From NCBI GenBank assembly GCA_947165275.1, contig CAMUZQ010000002.1:1-64000 (forward strand): a stretch of 64,000 nt of DNA. Direction: 5' to 3'. The DNA is from an uncultured Lachnospiraceae bacterium. Lineage in GTDB: Bacteria > Bacillota > Clostridia > Lachnospirales > Lachnospiraceae. A model generated the notes under the pieces. That model worked only from the letters and a program-made list of their open reading frames with translations, searched no databases and had not been told where the DNA came from. Shown piece by piece: positions 1 to 8,604 of this stretch; position 1 is the stretch's first letter; each line of letters starts with the position of its first letter. The position numbers and the translations under genes were made by a program.

Positions 1-169
1 GATTGAGGGGTATGATGAACTAAGATTTATGAGGCTAGGCTGTCAAACTTCCGAGTTATTTCATCGATAACGCTCCACCAGATGAGCAAGGCGGATATAT
101 CACGAATAAATAAAATACCACAAATACCATGCGGTTTCAAGTGCGGGATAAGGGGATTTTTCAATAAAG

Positions 170-198
170 TTGAAACTTTTTTTCTAATTAGGTATGAT
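170..198 (+). promoter_or_regulatory. Sigma-A type promoter: TTGAAA (170-175), 17 nt, TATGAT (193-198)
   Basis: Consensus-like -35/-10 with 17-nt spacer directly before the ATG at 207. Confidence 0.6.
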
Positions 199-206
199 AT
201 GTAAGT

Positions 207-962
207 ATGTTTAGGATTATTATCAATGCTGATGATCTGGGGATATCTCAGGAAGTGAATGAAGCGATAGCCGAATGCTTCTCATCCAGATTCATCACGA
301 GCACTACGCTTATGGTGAATATGGACTATGCGGACGAGGCTGTGAAAATGGCAGTGAAATACGGCTGGCATGAGCGGGTCGGACTGCATCTTAATTTTAC
401 CAGCGGGATGCCCCTTACGGATGAGATCAGGAAATTCCGGCGTTTCTGTAATAAGGACGGCAGCTTTAATGCGGTCTTTTTTCGCAGGATGAATGCCAGG
501 CTGCATATGTCCAGGGCTGAGATAATGGCTGCAAGAGGTGAGGCCGAGGCTCAGATAAGAAAGTACATATCATACGGCCTGCCGGACAAGCATCTTGATT
601 CCCATCACTATGTGCATACCGATCTTTCCATATGGAAGGCGGTGGAGCCGCTGATAGAGAAATACAGTATCCGTTCGGTAAGACTGACGAGGAACCTGTC
701 AAGAAGGATGTCGCCCTTAAAGAGGATCTATAAGGGACATTTCAACAGGCATATCAGGTCGCTTCCGATACAGACTACGGATTATTTCGGATCCTTCAAG
801 GATTTCATGCAATGCCGTGACGAAATAAGGGACGGGTCCCTGACGGAGATAATGGTCCATCCCATGTATAATGAAGAGGGAGTGCTGGTGGATACTTCCA
901 GACCGATCGAAGAGGAAAGGGATTACCTTTCAAGGATAAAATATATCAAAGAGTTTTATTGA
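207..962 (+). CDS. ChbG/YdjC-like carbohydrate deacetylase
   Basis: N-terminus MFRIIINADDLGISQEVNEAI matches the YdjC family motif; DSHHYVH metal-site motif. Confidence 0.85.
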   Translation: MFRIIINADDLGISQEVNEAIAECFSSRFITSTTLMVNMDYADEAVKMAVKYGWHERVGLHLNFTSGMPLTDEIRKFRRFCNKDGSFNAVFFRRMNARLHMSRAEIMAARGEAEAQIRKYISYGLPDKHLDSHHYVHTDLSIWKAVEPLIEKYSIRSVRLTRNLSRRMSPLKRIYKGHFNRHIRSLPIQTTDYFGSFKDFMQCRDEIRDGSLTEIMVHPMYNEEGVLVDTSRPIEEERDYLSRIKYIKEFY

Positions 963-977
963 GAGTTTTATTTAGCA

Positions 978-3044
978 ATGGGGAAGAAAATCAAAGAACG
1001 AAGTAAAAAGTACAGGGGCACGCTGCGGCTTTATATCAGCTGGCCGCTCATACTGACCCTGTTTCTGGCTGCAGGCACTGCCGGGATATTCTTTATCGAT
1101 AAGAAGGCGGGATTTGCGGCACTGGCGCTTACGATGGCATATGCAGTCATAGCAGCAGTCATACGGTTGTATAACCGTAAGGCGATAACAAATGACATGG
1201 TGAATTTCGCCACGAGCTTCGGACAGGTACAGAAGGGGCTCCTTAAAGGACTGTCGCTTCCTTATGCGCTGCTTGATGAAAACGGACGGTTCGTATGGTG
1301 CAATTCCGGGTTTCAGGAGATAATCGGAAAGGATCAGGCTTTCGGCAGGTCCGTGACCTCATATATTCCCGAGCTGACAAAGGACAGGCTCCCTAAAGAC
1401 GGGGAAAGGACAGAGACTTTTTTTTCCATAGGAGGGATGGATTTCAGAGCAGATATAAGACGGACCTCCCTTGATGAGATGGCTCAGAAATCGCTGATAG
1501 TAGATGATCCGGATTTTTCAGGCTCGATCACGACGATCTTCCTTTATGATATTACCGAATTAAACAATCTGAAAAGGATGATCAGAGACCAGGCCGTGGT
1601 CGCGGGATATATCTTCATGGATAATTATGACGAAGCCATGGAAAACGTGGAGGAGGTCAGACGATCCCTTCTGGTGGCTCTGATAGACAGAAAGATCAAA
1701 AAATACTTCAGCGATTATGACGCAGTGGTGAAAAATACCGAAAGAGACAAGTATTTCATAACCATGAAGAGAGCCTCCTTTGACAGGCTTGTAGAGAACA
1801 GGTTTGACATCCTGGAGGATGTAAAGACCGTCAAGGTCGGAAATGAAATGTCGGTGACTCTTTCCATGGGCTTCGGTCTGGATACGGATACGCTGAGTGA
1901 GGATACGGCATATGCCAGGAGCGCCATAGATCTGGCCCTGGGACGAGGCGGTGACCAGGCCGTGGTCAAGAGCCCGGACAAAACCGCATACTACGGCGGC
2001 AAGAGCCTGCAGATGGAAAAGAATACCCGCGTAAAGGCGAGAGTCAAGGCCCAGGCTCTGAAGGAGATAATAGAGCAGAAGGAGAGAGTCTTCTGCATGG
2101 GCCATCAGATCACGGATATAGATACCTTCGGCGCTGCAGTGGGTATTTACAGAGCCACAAAGCAGCTTGAGAAGAAATGCCACATCGTCATAAATGATGT
2201 GACCCAGTCCATAAGGCCTTTTGTGGATGCCTGCACCAGAGAGCCGGATTTCGATCCTGATATGTTTGTGACGAGCACGGAGGCCCTGCAGCTGGCGGAT
2301 ACCGATACCTCCGTGATGGTGGTCGTGGATACGAACAAGCCGTCCATCACCGAGTGTCCGGAGCTTCTCAGAAGACTGGCGACTGTAGTCGTGCTGGATC
2401 ATCACAGGATAGGGACAGAGACCATAGAGAATGCCACGCTGTCATATATTGAGCCCTATGCATCAAGCGCCTGCGAGATGGTGGCAGAGATCCTGCAGTA
2501 TATTTCGGATAATGCCCGTCTGAGGAGTGTGGAGGCAGACAGCCTCTATGCCGGCATCATGATAGATACAAATAATTTCATGACCAAGGCGGGAGTAAGA
2601 ACCTTTGAGGCGGCGGCCTTCCTTAAGAGGAGCGGCGCGGATATAACAAGGGTCAGGAAGCTCTTTAGGAATGATATCGATTCATTTAAGGCAAGGGCTG
2701 AGGTAGTCAGGCGTGCAGAGCTGTTTCATGACAGATATGCGGTATCCATATGTAACGGCAACGGGCTTGCCAGCCCCACAGTGGTGGGATCCCAGGCTGC
2801 CAATGAGCTGCTGAACATCAATTCGGTCAAGGCTTCCTTTGTGCTTACCGAATATCAGAACCGTATATATATATCCGCAAGATCCATAGATGAGATAAAC
2901 GTCCAGCTCATAATGGAAAGACTCGGAGGCGGAGGCCATATGAACATAGCCGGGGCCCAGCTCACGGATATGTCACCGGAGGCCGCGAAACAAAAGGTTA
3001 AGGATGTGATAGATGAAATGGAAAAGGAGGGATCGATAGAATAA
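978..3044 (+). CDS. gdpP: Cyclic-di-AMP phosphodiesterase GdpP-like (2 TM, PAS, degenerate GGDEF, DHH/DHHA1)
   Basis: GHQITDIDTFGAAVGI, VVVLDHHR and GGGGHMNIAGAQ motifs; immediately upstream of rplI and dnaB as usual. Confidence 0.92.
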   Translation: MGKKIKERSKKYRGTLRLYISWPLILTLFLAAGTAGIFFIDKKAGFAALALTMAYAVIAAVIRLYNRKAITNDMVNFATSFGQVQKGLLKGLSLPYALLDENGRFVWCNSGFQEIIGKDQAFGRSVTSYIPELTKDRLPKDGERTETFFSIGGMDFRADIRRTSLDEMAQKSLIVDDPDFSGSITTIFLYDITELNNLKRMIRDQAVVAGYIFMDNYDEAMENVEEVRRSLLVALIDRKIKKYFSDYDAVVKNTERDKYFITMKRASFDRLVENRFDILEDVKTVKVGNEMSVTLSMGFGLDTDTLSEDTAYARSAIDLALGRGGDQAVVKSPDKTAYYGGKSLQMEKNTRVKARVKAQALKEIIEQKERVFCMGHQITDIDTFGAAVGIYRATKQLEKKCHIVINDVTQSIRPFVDACTREPDFDPDMFVTSTEALQLADTDTSVMVVVDTNKPSITECPELLRRLATVVVLDHHRIGTETIENATLSYIEPYASSACEMVAEILQYISDNARLRSVEADSLYAGIMIDTNNFMTKAGVRTFEAAAFLKRSGADITRVRKLFRNDIDSFKARAEVVRRAELFHDRYAVSICNGNGLASPTVVGSQAANELLNINSVKASFVLTEYQNRIYISARSIDEINVQLIMERLGGGGHMNIAGAQLTDMSPEAAKQKVKDVIDEMEKEGSIE

Positions 3045-3493
3045 TGAAGGTCATATTGCTTGAGGATGTTAAGTCATTGGGGAAGAAGGACGATATAGTA
3101 GAGGTAAAGGAAGGCTATGCCAGAAATTTCCTTTTCACAAAAAATCTCGGAGTACCCGCTGATCCTAAAAACATGAATGATGTGAAGCTGAGGAAGGCAA
3201 AGGAGGCGAAGCTTGCTGCGCAGAAGCTTGCTGAAGCCAAAGAGCTTGCCGAAAAGCTTGAAAAAGCCACACTTACATGCAGGGTAAAAGCAGGAAAGGA
3301 CGGCAAGGTCTTCGGCTCAGTATCCTCCAAGGAGATCGCTGAGGAGATGAAGAAGCAGAACGGGATAGAGATCGATAAAAAGAAGCTCATAGTCACAGAG
3401 CCGATCAAGAATCTCGGAACCTACAAGATAACCGCAAAGCTTCATCCCGAGGTGAATGCAGTTGTGACGGTAGATGTGCTTGCGGAAGAATAA
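3044..3493 (+). CDS. rplI: 50S ribosomal protein L9
   Basis: MKVILLEDVKSLGKKDDIVEVKEGYARNFLF, classic L9 N-terminus. Confidence 0.98.
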   Translation: MKVILLEDVKSLGKKDDIVEVKEGYARNFLFTKNLGVPADPKNMNDVKLRKAKEAKLAAQKLAEAKELAEKLEKATLTCRVKAGKDGKVFGSVSSKEIAEEMKKQNGIEIDKKKLIVTEPIKNLGTYKITAKLHPEVNAVVTVDVLAEE

Positions 3494-3499
3494 TATCCC

Positions 3500-4855
3500 A
3501 TGCCTTCTGAAGAGAATATAATAAAGAGAATACCTCCGCATTCATCTGAGGCAGAGCGCTCGGTCATAGGAGCCATGCTGTATGATGATACGAATGAGGC
3601 TGTCTATGCGGCGACTGAGATACTGACAAGGAAGGATTTTTACGAGGAGAGATACGGTCTTCTGTTTGAAGCCATTGTTGAGCTCTTTAATGAGCAGAAG
3701 CCGGCCGATTCCGTGATGATACAGGAGAAGCTCCGTGAGAAGGGGGCTCCGGCTGAGATCACTAATCCGGTATTCCTTGCAGAGATAGTTGATTCCGTGC
3801 CGACCTCCGCGAATATCAGACATTACGCGGAGATAGTAAGGGAAAAGGCCCTGCTGCGCTCCATAGTGAAGGTCAATTCGGATATAGAAAATGACTGCTA
3901 CAGAGGAGACAGGGATACCTCGGATATATTGCAGGATACCGAAAAGCGGATATTCGATCTGCTGCAGAACAGGGGCAGATCACAGATAAAGCCCATAAAG
4001 GAAGTGGTCATAGATGCCCTGCAGCGCATACAGGAGGTTGCGAAGGCGGATTCCAAGATAACCGGGATCCCGTCCGGGTTTGAGGATCTGGATGACAAGA
4101 CTGCCGGATTTCAGAAATCGGATCTTATACTAATAGCAGCCAGACCATCCATGGGAAAGACGGCCCTGGTGCTCAATATAGCCCAGTATGCCTGCTTTAA
4201 GAAGGATTTTCACTGCCTTTTCTTTTCTCTTGAGATGTCAAAGGAGCAGCTGGTAAACAGGCTGCTGGCAATGGAATCCAGAGTTGATTCACAAAATATC
4301 AGGATTGGTCATTTAAATGATGATGAATGGCGTGGTATTATAGAAAGCGCAGGGGTCATAGGCATGTCAAATCTTGCCATAGACGATACTGCAGCCATAA
4401 GTGTCGCCGAGATGCGTTCAAAGTGCAGGAGATATAAGATCGAGCACGGACTCGATATGGTGATAATCGACTATCTGCAGCTTATGAGCGGTTCGAGGTC
4501 AGGCAGGGCAGAGGTTTCCAGACAGCAGGAGATCTCGGATATATCGAGAAGCCTTAAGGCGCTGGCGCGTGAGCTTCAATGTCCGGTCCTGGCACTTTCG
4601 CAGCTGTCCCGCGCGGTGGAGCAGCGTCCGGATCACCGGCCGATGCTGTCGGATCTGAGAGAATCCGGGGCTATCGAACAGGACGCGGATGTGGTAATGT
4701 TTATATACAGGGATGATTATTATAACGAGGACTCGGAGCGTAAGGGTGTGGCGGACGTCATCATCGCCAAACAGAGAAACGGTTCCATCGGCACCGTGAG
4801 TCTGGCATGGATAGCGCCGCTTACGAAGTTTGAATCATTGGTGAGAGAGCAGTAA
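3500..4855 (+). CDS. dnaB: Replicative DNA helicase DnaB
   Basis: PPHSSEAERSVIGAML; ARPSMGKTAL Walker A; DYLQLMSG; no intein seen. Confidence 0.97.
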   Translation: MPSEENIIKRIPPHSSEAERSVIGAMLYDDTNEAVYAATEILTRKDFYEERYGLLFEAIVELFNEQKPADSVMIQEKLREKGAPAEITNPVFLAEIVDSVPTSANIRHYAEIVREKALLRSIVKVNSDIENDCYRGDRDTSDILQDTEKRIFDLLQNRGRSQIKPIKEVVIDALQRIQEVAKADSKITGIPSGFEDLDDKTAGFQKSDLILIAARPSMGKTALVLNIAQYACFKKDFHCLFFSLEMSKEQLVNRLLAMESRVDSQNIRIGHLNDDEWRGIIESAGVIGMSNLAIDDTAAISVAEMRSKCRRYKIEHGLDMVIIDYLQLMSGSRSGRAEVSRQQEISDISRSLKALARELQCPVLALSQLSRAVEQRPDHRPMLSDLRESGAIEQDADVVMFIYRDDYYNEDSERKGVADVIIAKQRNGSIGTVSLAWIAPLTKFESLVREQ

Positions 4856-4858
4856 TCC

Positions 4859-5653
4859 ATGAAGATAGAAAAGGTAAATGAAAAACAGATAAGGTGTACG
4901 CTTACAAAGAATGACCTCACCTCGAGGAACCTCAAGATGAGCGAGCTGGCATACGGCACGGACAAGGCCAGGAGCCTCTTCAAGGATATGATGAAGGAGG
5001 CTTACCGGAGGTTCGGATTCGAAGTGGAGGATATACCTCTCATGATAGAGGCCATACCGATCTCAAATGAAGCCATCGTACTGGTCATAACAAAGGTTGA
5101 GGATCCGGAGGAGCTGGATACCAGATTCTCAAAATTTGCTCCGTCAGTAGAGGAGAATGAAGGCGCTGAGCCCAGGAAGCTCAAAAATCCCGGGAATGCG
5201 GATGATATAATAGACCTCTTCAAAAAGCTGAAGGAGCAGGTGGAGGATGCAAGGGCTGCGCTTACTGCCAGTGATTCGGGGGATTCCATAACAACCAGCA
5301 GAAAGGTCGGCTCTCCTGATACGGGAGGGGAGCGCGAGGTCAAGATAACGATACAGGTGGATCTCACCAAGCTGTATTCCTTTGATGATCTTGACAATGT
5401 CATAAGGGTTTCAAAGATACTCAAGGGGATATACCACGGGGAGAATACCCTGTACAAGAATCCTGAAAACAACCGGTATTATCTTCTTTTGAGAAAATCC
5501 GACCACACACCGGAGGCCTTTAACAAGGTCTGCAATATGATAACCGAATACGGCCATATGGAGGAATGTACCTCCGCAGTCGAGGGCCGGATCAGAGAGC
5601 ATTTCGAGATCATAGTAAAAAGCTATGCTCTGGAAAAGCTGTCAATTATTTAA
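4859..5653 (+). CDS. mecA: Adaptor protein MecA
   Basis: MKIEKVNEKQIRCTLTKNDLTSRNLKMSELAYGTDKARSLF, MecA N-terminus. Confidence 0.85.
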   Translation: MKIEKVNEKQIRCTLTKNDLTSRNLKMSELAYGTDKARSLFKDMMKEAYRRFGFEVEDIPLMIEAIPISNEAIVLVITKVEDPEELDTRFSKFAPSVEENEGAEPRKLKNPGNADDIIDLFKKLKEQVEDARAALTASDSGDSITTSRKVGSPDTGGEREVKITIQVDLTKLYSFDDLDNVIRVSKILKGIYHGENTLYKNPENNRYYLLLRKSDHTPEAFNKVCNMITEYGHMEECTSAVEGRIREHFEIIVKSYALEKLSII

Positions 5654-5661
5654 CAGAAAGG

Positions 5662-5690
5662 TTGTAATCTGTATACAATTATTGTAAAAT
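5662..5690 (+). promoter_or_regulatory. Sigma-A promoter TTGTAA-17-TAAAAT upstream of ferredoxin
   Basis: ttgtaa (5662-5667), 17 nt, taaaat (5685-5690). Confidence 0.6.
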
Positions 5691-5759
5691 ACCTATACAT
5701 TAAACCAAAGAAGCAAATATCCCACTGCTTCATGAAACAGATTAAGGAGGAATATAAAA

Positions 5760-5930
5760 ATGGCTCACGTTATTAATGATTCGTGCATAAGCTGCGGCGC
5801 TTGTGCAGCACAGTGCCCTGTCAATGCTATCTCAGAGGGCGACGGCAAGTTTGAGGTTGATGCTGCAACCTGTATCGACTGCGGAGCATGCGAGGCAGGA
5901 TGCCCTGTAGGCGCCATCGTAACAGAGTAA
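5760..5930 (+). CDS. 2[4Fe-4S] ferredoxin (56 aa; absent from the supplied ORF track)
   Basis: Manual translation MAHVINDSCISCGACAAQCPVNAISEGDGKFEVDAATCIDCGACEAGCPVGAIVTE; two CxxCxxCxxxCP motifs; SD aaggagg upstream. Confidence 0.97.
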   Translation: MAHVINDSCISCGACAAQCPVNAISEGDGKFEVDAATCIDCGACEAGCPVGAIVTE

Positions 5931-5960
5931 ACGGATAAACAGAGACAGCTGTGAGATCAG

Positions 5961-5989
5961 GAGCATGCCCGTCCGGGCATGCTCTTTTT
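5961..5989 (+). terminator. Rho-independent terminator after ferredoxin
   Basis: GAGCATGCCC-GTCC-GGGCATGCTC followed by TTTTT. Confidence 0.92.
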
Positions 5990-6027
5990 CAACAAAATAA
6001 ACGTTTTTAACAAAATTTTAAAAGGTC

Positions 6028-6056
6028 TTGCAATACGGAATAAAAGCGTATATATT
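6028..6056 (+). promoter_or_regulatory. Sigma-A promoter TTGCAA-17-TATATT
   Basis: ttgcaa 6028-6033, tatatt 6051-6056; about 340 nt upstream of the next ATG. Confidence 0.6.
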
Positions 6057-6062
6057 GCTTTA

Positions 6063-6398
6063 TTGTAGAGCGACCGGAAGACTGAATGCAGACAGGAGGT
6101 GACCGGTCAGAAAATATAATAAAGGGATCCTTTTCCGGATGGTATTTCAATTATCATCCGAAAGCCCCCGGAGACGGGGTGTCAGTTTTTTTCCATACGG
6201 TTTAGCCGTATCTGAACCTTCCCTTAAAAGTTTTTTCCAGATGTAAATGCACGTTTTTCTTCAAAGCTATTTTTATTCGCATTATCCGGTTGCTCTATGA
6301 TCCATGAAGGATGAATGTTAAATTCCAACCAGTGAAGGCGGATATATCACAAAACCTCTATATGGTCGGACAAAAATCATTAAAAAAGGAGAGGTCTT
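6063..6398 (+). ncRNA. Structured leader or small RNA upstream of an orphan small CDS, family unknown
   Basis: Successive hairpins: GACCGG..CCGGTC; CGGATGGTA-TTTCAAT-TATCATCCG; CCCCG-GAGA-CGGGG; ATACGG-TTTAG-CCGTAT; strong upstream promoter. Confidence 0.45.
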
Positions 6399-6620
6399 AT
6401 GAAGTTAGGCAGAAGGCATGAAGGTACAGATGCTGAGCTGATGATGCTGCTTGCCAAATATCAGGCAAACGGCGTACCGATCTATTTTGAGGATCAACCC
6501 AGCACTCCTCAGGAAGTTGTAAATATCATGACGGTAAGAGAGGATGAGGTTTATATGCCTGATTATGTTACAGACAATCAGAATCATGTGGTTCAGATCA
6601 GGTACGATCATGTGAAATAA
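6399..6620 (+). CDS. Hypothetical small protein (73 aa)
   Basis: Good SD (aaaggagagg) before ATG; no family recognised. Confidence 0.75.
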   Translation: MKLGRRHEGTDAELMMLLAKYQANGVPIYFEDQPSTPQEVVNIMTVREDEVYMPDYVTDNQNHVVQIRYDHVK

Positions 6621-6650
6621 AATATCTCCCTGAACACAAAGCGCACGAAA

Positions 6651-6766
6651 TGCAAATTTTCGGCGCAGGCATTGCAGGTTTCCGGAGACCGGACAAAACA
6701 TCTGAGATAAGGCGTCCCGAGTGCTTTTTTTAGGTGAAGGCCGGAAACCGGAAACCTGTATTTGCA
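6651..6766 (+). promoter_or_regulatory. Nested long-stem inverted repeat upstream of GH18 gene
   Basis: TGCAAAT (6651-6657)/ATTTGCA (6760-6766) outside; CAGGTTTCCGG (6675-6685)/CCGGAAACCTG (6748-6758) inside. Confidence 0.5.
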
Positions 6767-6790
6767 AGTTGACATAAGGTGTGGTAAAAT
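6762..6790 (+). promoter_or_regulatory. Extended -10 sigma-A promoter TTGCAA-17-TAAAAT
   Basis: ttgcaa 6762-6767, tgtgg, taaaat 6785-6790; implies the GH18 ORF starts at ATG 6826, not 6781. Confidence 0.55.
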
Positions 6791-6825
6791 CAAGTGTTAA
6801 ATTTTCATGGCAGCAGAGGAGATCC

Positions 6826-8598
6826 ATGCGGGAGACTCGGGAAAGCGAAAGAATAAAAAGAGAGAGGGCAAGACGATATGAATTAGAGGATGCCCGCGAA
6901 CACAGGAGAAGATCAGGCAAACGCCGCCAAAAAGGCAGCGGAAGAAAGAAGGCCAAAAAGGCACTGCCTCTCATGATGGCCGGGCTTGTAATACTTATAA
7001 CAGTGGTGATCCTTTTGGGAAACGGACTCATGAAGGAGTTCGGAAGCTCGAGAGAGCGGGCAGATCTTGCGGAGCATCTGGGACTTGCCGGAAGCGAAGG
7101 GACTGCGCTCATCATAGACGGAGAGATCTCCGGCGAAACGGCGCAGATACAGAACGGAAACGTGTTTATTCCCATGGGACTTGCCAATCAGTTCTATGAC
7201 AATTTTTATTATGACAGCAGTGAAGATCATCTGCTCGTAACGGGAGCGTCGAAGACTGTCGAGGGAAATCAGGGAACAGATTATATTCCCGGTGAAACCG
7301 TATATATCTCGCTTTCATTCCTGAACAGATTTGTCCCTATGTATTATGAGGAATTTGAAGATCCTTCCAGGATAGATATAGTGACAAAGCCGGCTTCCGT
7401 AAATAATGCGGAAACTGCGGAAAATGCGATAATGAGGGTTTCGGCGGATAAAAAGACACCGATACTCATGGACATCGATAAGGGTGAGACCGTACAGGTC
7501 CTCGAAGAGAATGATGACTGGGCCAAGGTCAGATATCAGGCTGTGACCGGCTATATAGAGAGCAGGGAGCTGGATGATGACAGACAGGCCTCCACGACAG
7601 CCATAAGCGGCGGAGATGAGGCAGACCAGCAGTATGCAAGGCATACAAGGGATCACAAGATCGTGCTCGGATTTCATAATGTGGCTGTAGCCGATGCCAA
7701 TTCCTATCTTATAGAGGCAGCGTCCCAGACGAAGGGCATGAATGTAGTAGCGCCTACCTGGTTCGCTCTGGCTGACACTGAGGGTAATATATCAGATCTG
7801 GCGGGGGCAGCCTATGTGCAGAAGGCTCATGAGATGGGATATGAGATCTGGGGAGTTATAGACAACTTTACAAATCCCGTAGATACCAACGAGGTGCTCT
7901 CTCATACTTCAAAGCGTCTGGTGCTGGAGCAGAATCTGATAAATCTTGCAGTATCCTATGGCCTGGACGGGATAAATATAGACTTCGAGCAGCTTTCCGG
8001 TGAGACGGGTGATGATTTCGCCCAGTTTCTGAGAGAGCTGTCGATCTCTACCAGGGCAAACAACCTGGTTTTGTCCGTGGACAATTATGTGCCTCAGGAT
8101 TATACGGATTTTTACAGAAGAGACATACAGGGCAGGGTGGCAGATTATGTCATAATCATGGGATATGATGAGCATACCTCCGCATCGGCCGAGGCCGGTT
8201 CGGTCGCCTCCATAGGCTTTGTGACCCAGGGGATAGAGGATACCTTAAGTGAGGTTCCTGCTGCCCAGATAATAAATGCGATCCCCTTCTATACAAGGAA
8301 ATGGGCATATGAGGAGGGCATCCTTTCATGTGAAAGCATGGGTATGAGAGATGCGGCAGCATTTCTTGCGGATAACGGGGTCAAGGCGGCATGGGATGCG
8401 GAAACCTGCCAGAATTACGCTTCATTTGAAAAGAACGGGGTGCTTTACAGTATATGGCTTGAGGACAGTGAGAGCATATCCTCCAAGCTGGCGGTAATGA
8501 CAGCGCATGATCTGGGAGGAGTGGCCTGCTGGAAGCTTACGCAGGAAACCCCGGATATATGGGATACCATTACTTCATATTATCCTGCAGGGAGCTGA
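6826..8598 (+). CDS. Membrane-anchored SH3 / glycoside hydrolase family 18 protein (YaaH/YdhD-like)
   Basis: N-terminal TM; SH3-like VQVLEENDDWAKVRYQAVTGYIES; GLDGINIDFEQL GH18 active-site motif. Start revised to ATG 6826 with SD agaggag. Confidence 0.85.
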   Translation: MRETRESERIKRERARRYELEDAREHRRRSGKRRQKGSGRKKAKKALPLMMAGLVILITVVILLGNGLMKEFGSSRERADLAEHLGLAGSEGTALIIDGEISGETAQIQNGNVFIPMGLANQFYDNFYYDSSEDHLLVTGASKTVEGNQGTDYIPGETVYISLSFLNRFVPMYYEEFEDPSRIDIVTKPASVNNAETAENAIMRVSADKKTPILMDIDKGETVQVLEENDDWAKVRYQAVTGYIESRELDDDRQASTTAISGGDEADQQYARHTRDHKIVLGFHNVAVADANSYLIEAASQTKGMNVVAPTWFALADTEGNISDLAGAAYVQKAHEMGYEIWGVIDNFTNPVDTNEVLSHTSKRLVLEQNLINLAVSYGLDGINIDFEQLSGETGDDFAQFLRELSISTRANNLVLSVDNYVPQDYTDFYRRDIQGRVADYVIIMGYDEHTSASAEAGSVASIGFVTQGIEDTLSEVPAAQIINAIPFYTRKWAYEEGILSCESMGMRDAAAFLADNGVKAAWDAETCQNYASFEKNGVLYSIWLEDSESISSKLAVMTAHDLGGVACWKLTQETPDIWDTITSYYPAGS

Positions 8599-8604
8599 GA
8601 CAGC

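Noticed and set aside
1560-2405. 281-aa minus-strand ORF opposite gdpP
   Set aside because: Antisense shadow of a well-supported conserved gene; no promoter or RBS evidence.
6063-6110. SRP RNA-like string (CCGGAAG…GCAG)
   Set aside because: Lacks the partner strand and GGTGAACC/CAGGTC context; resemblance is superficial.
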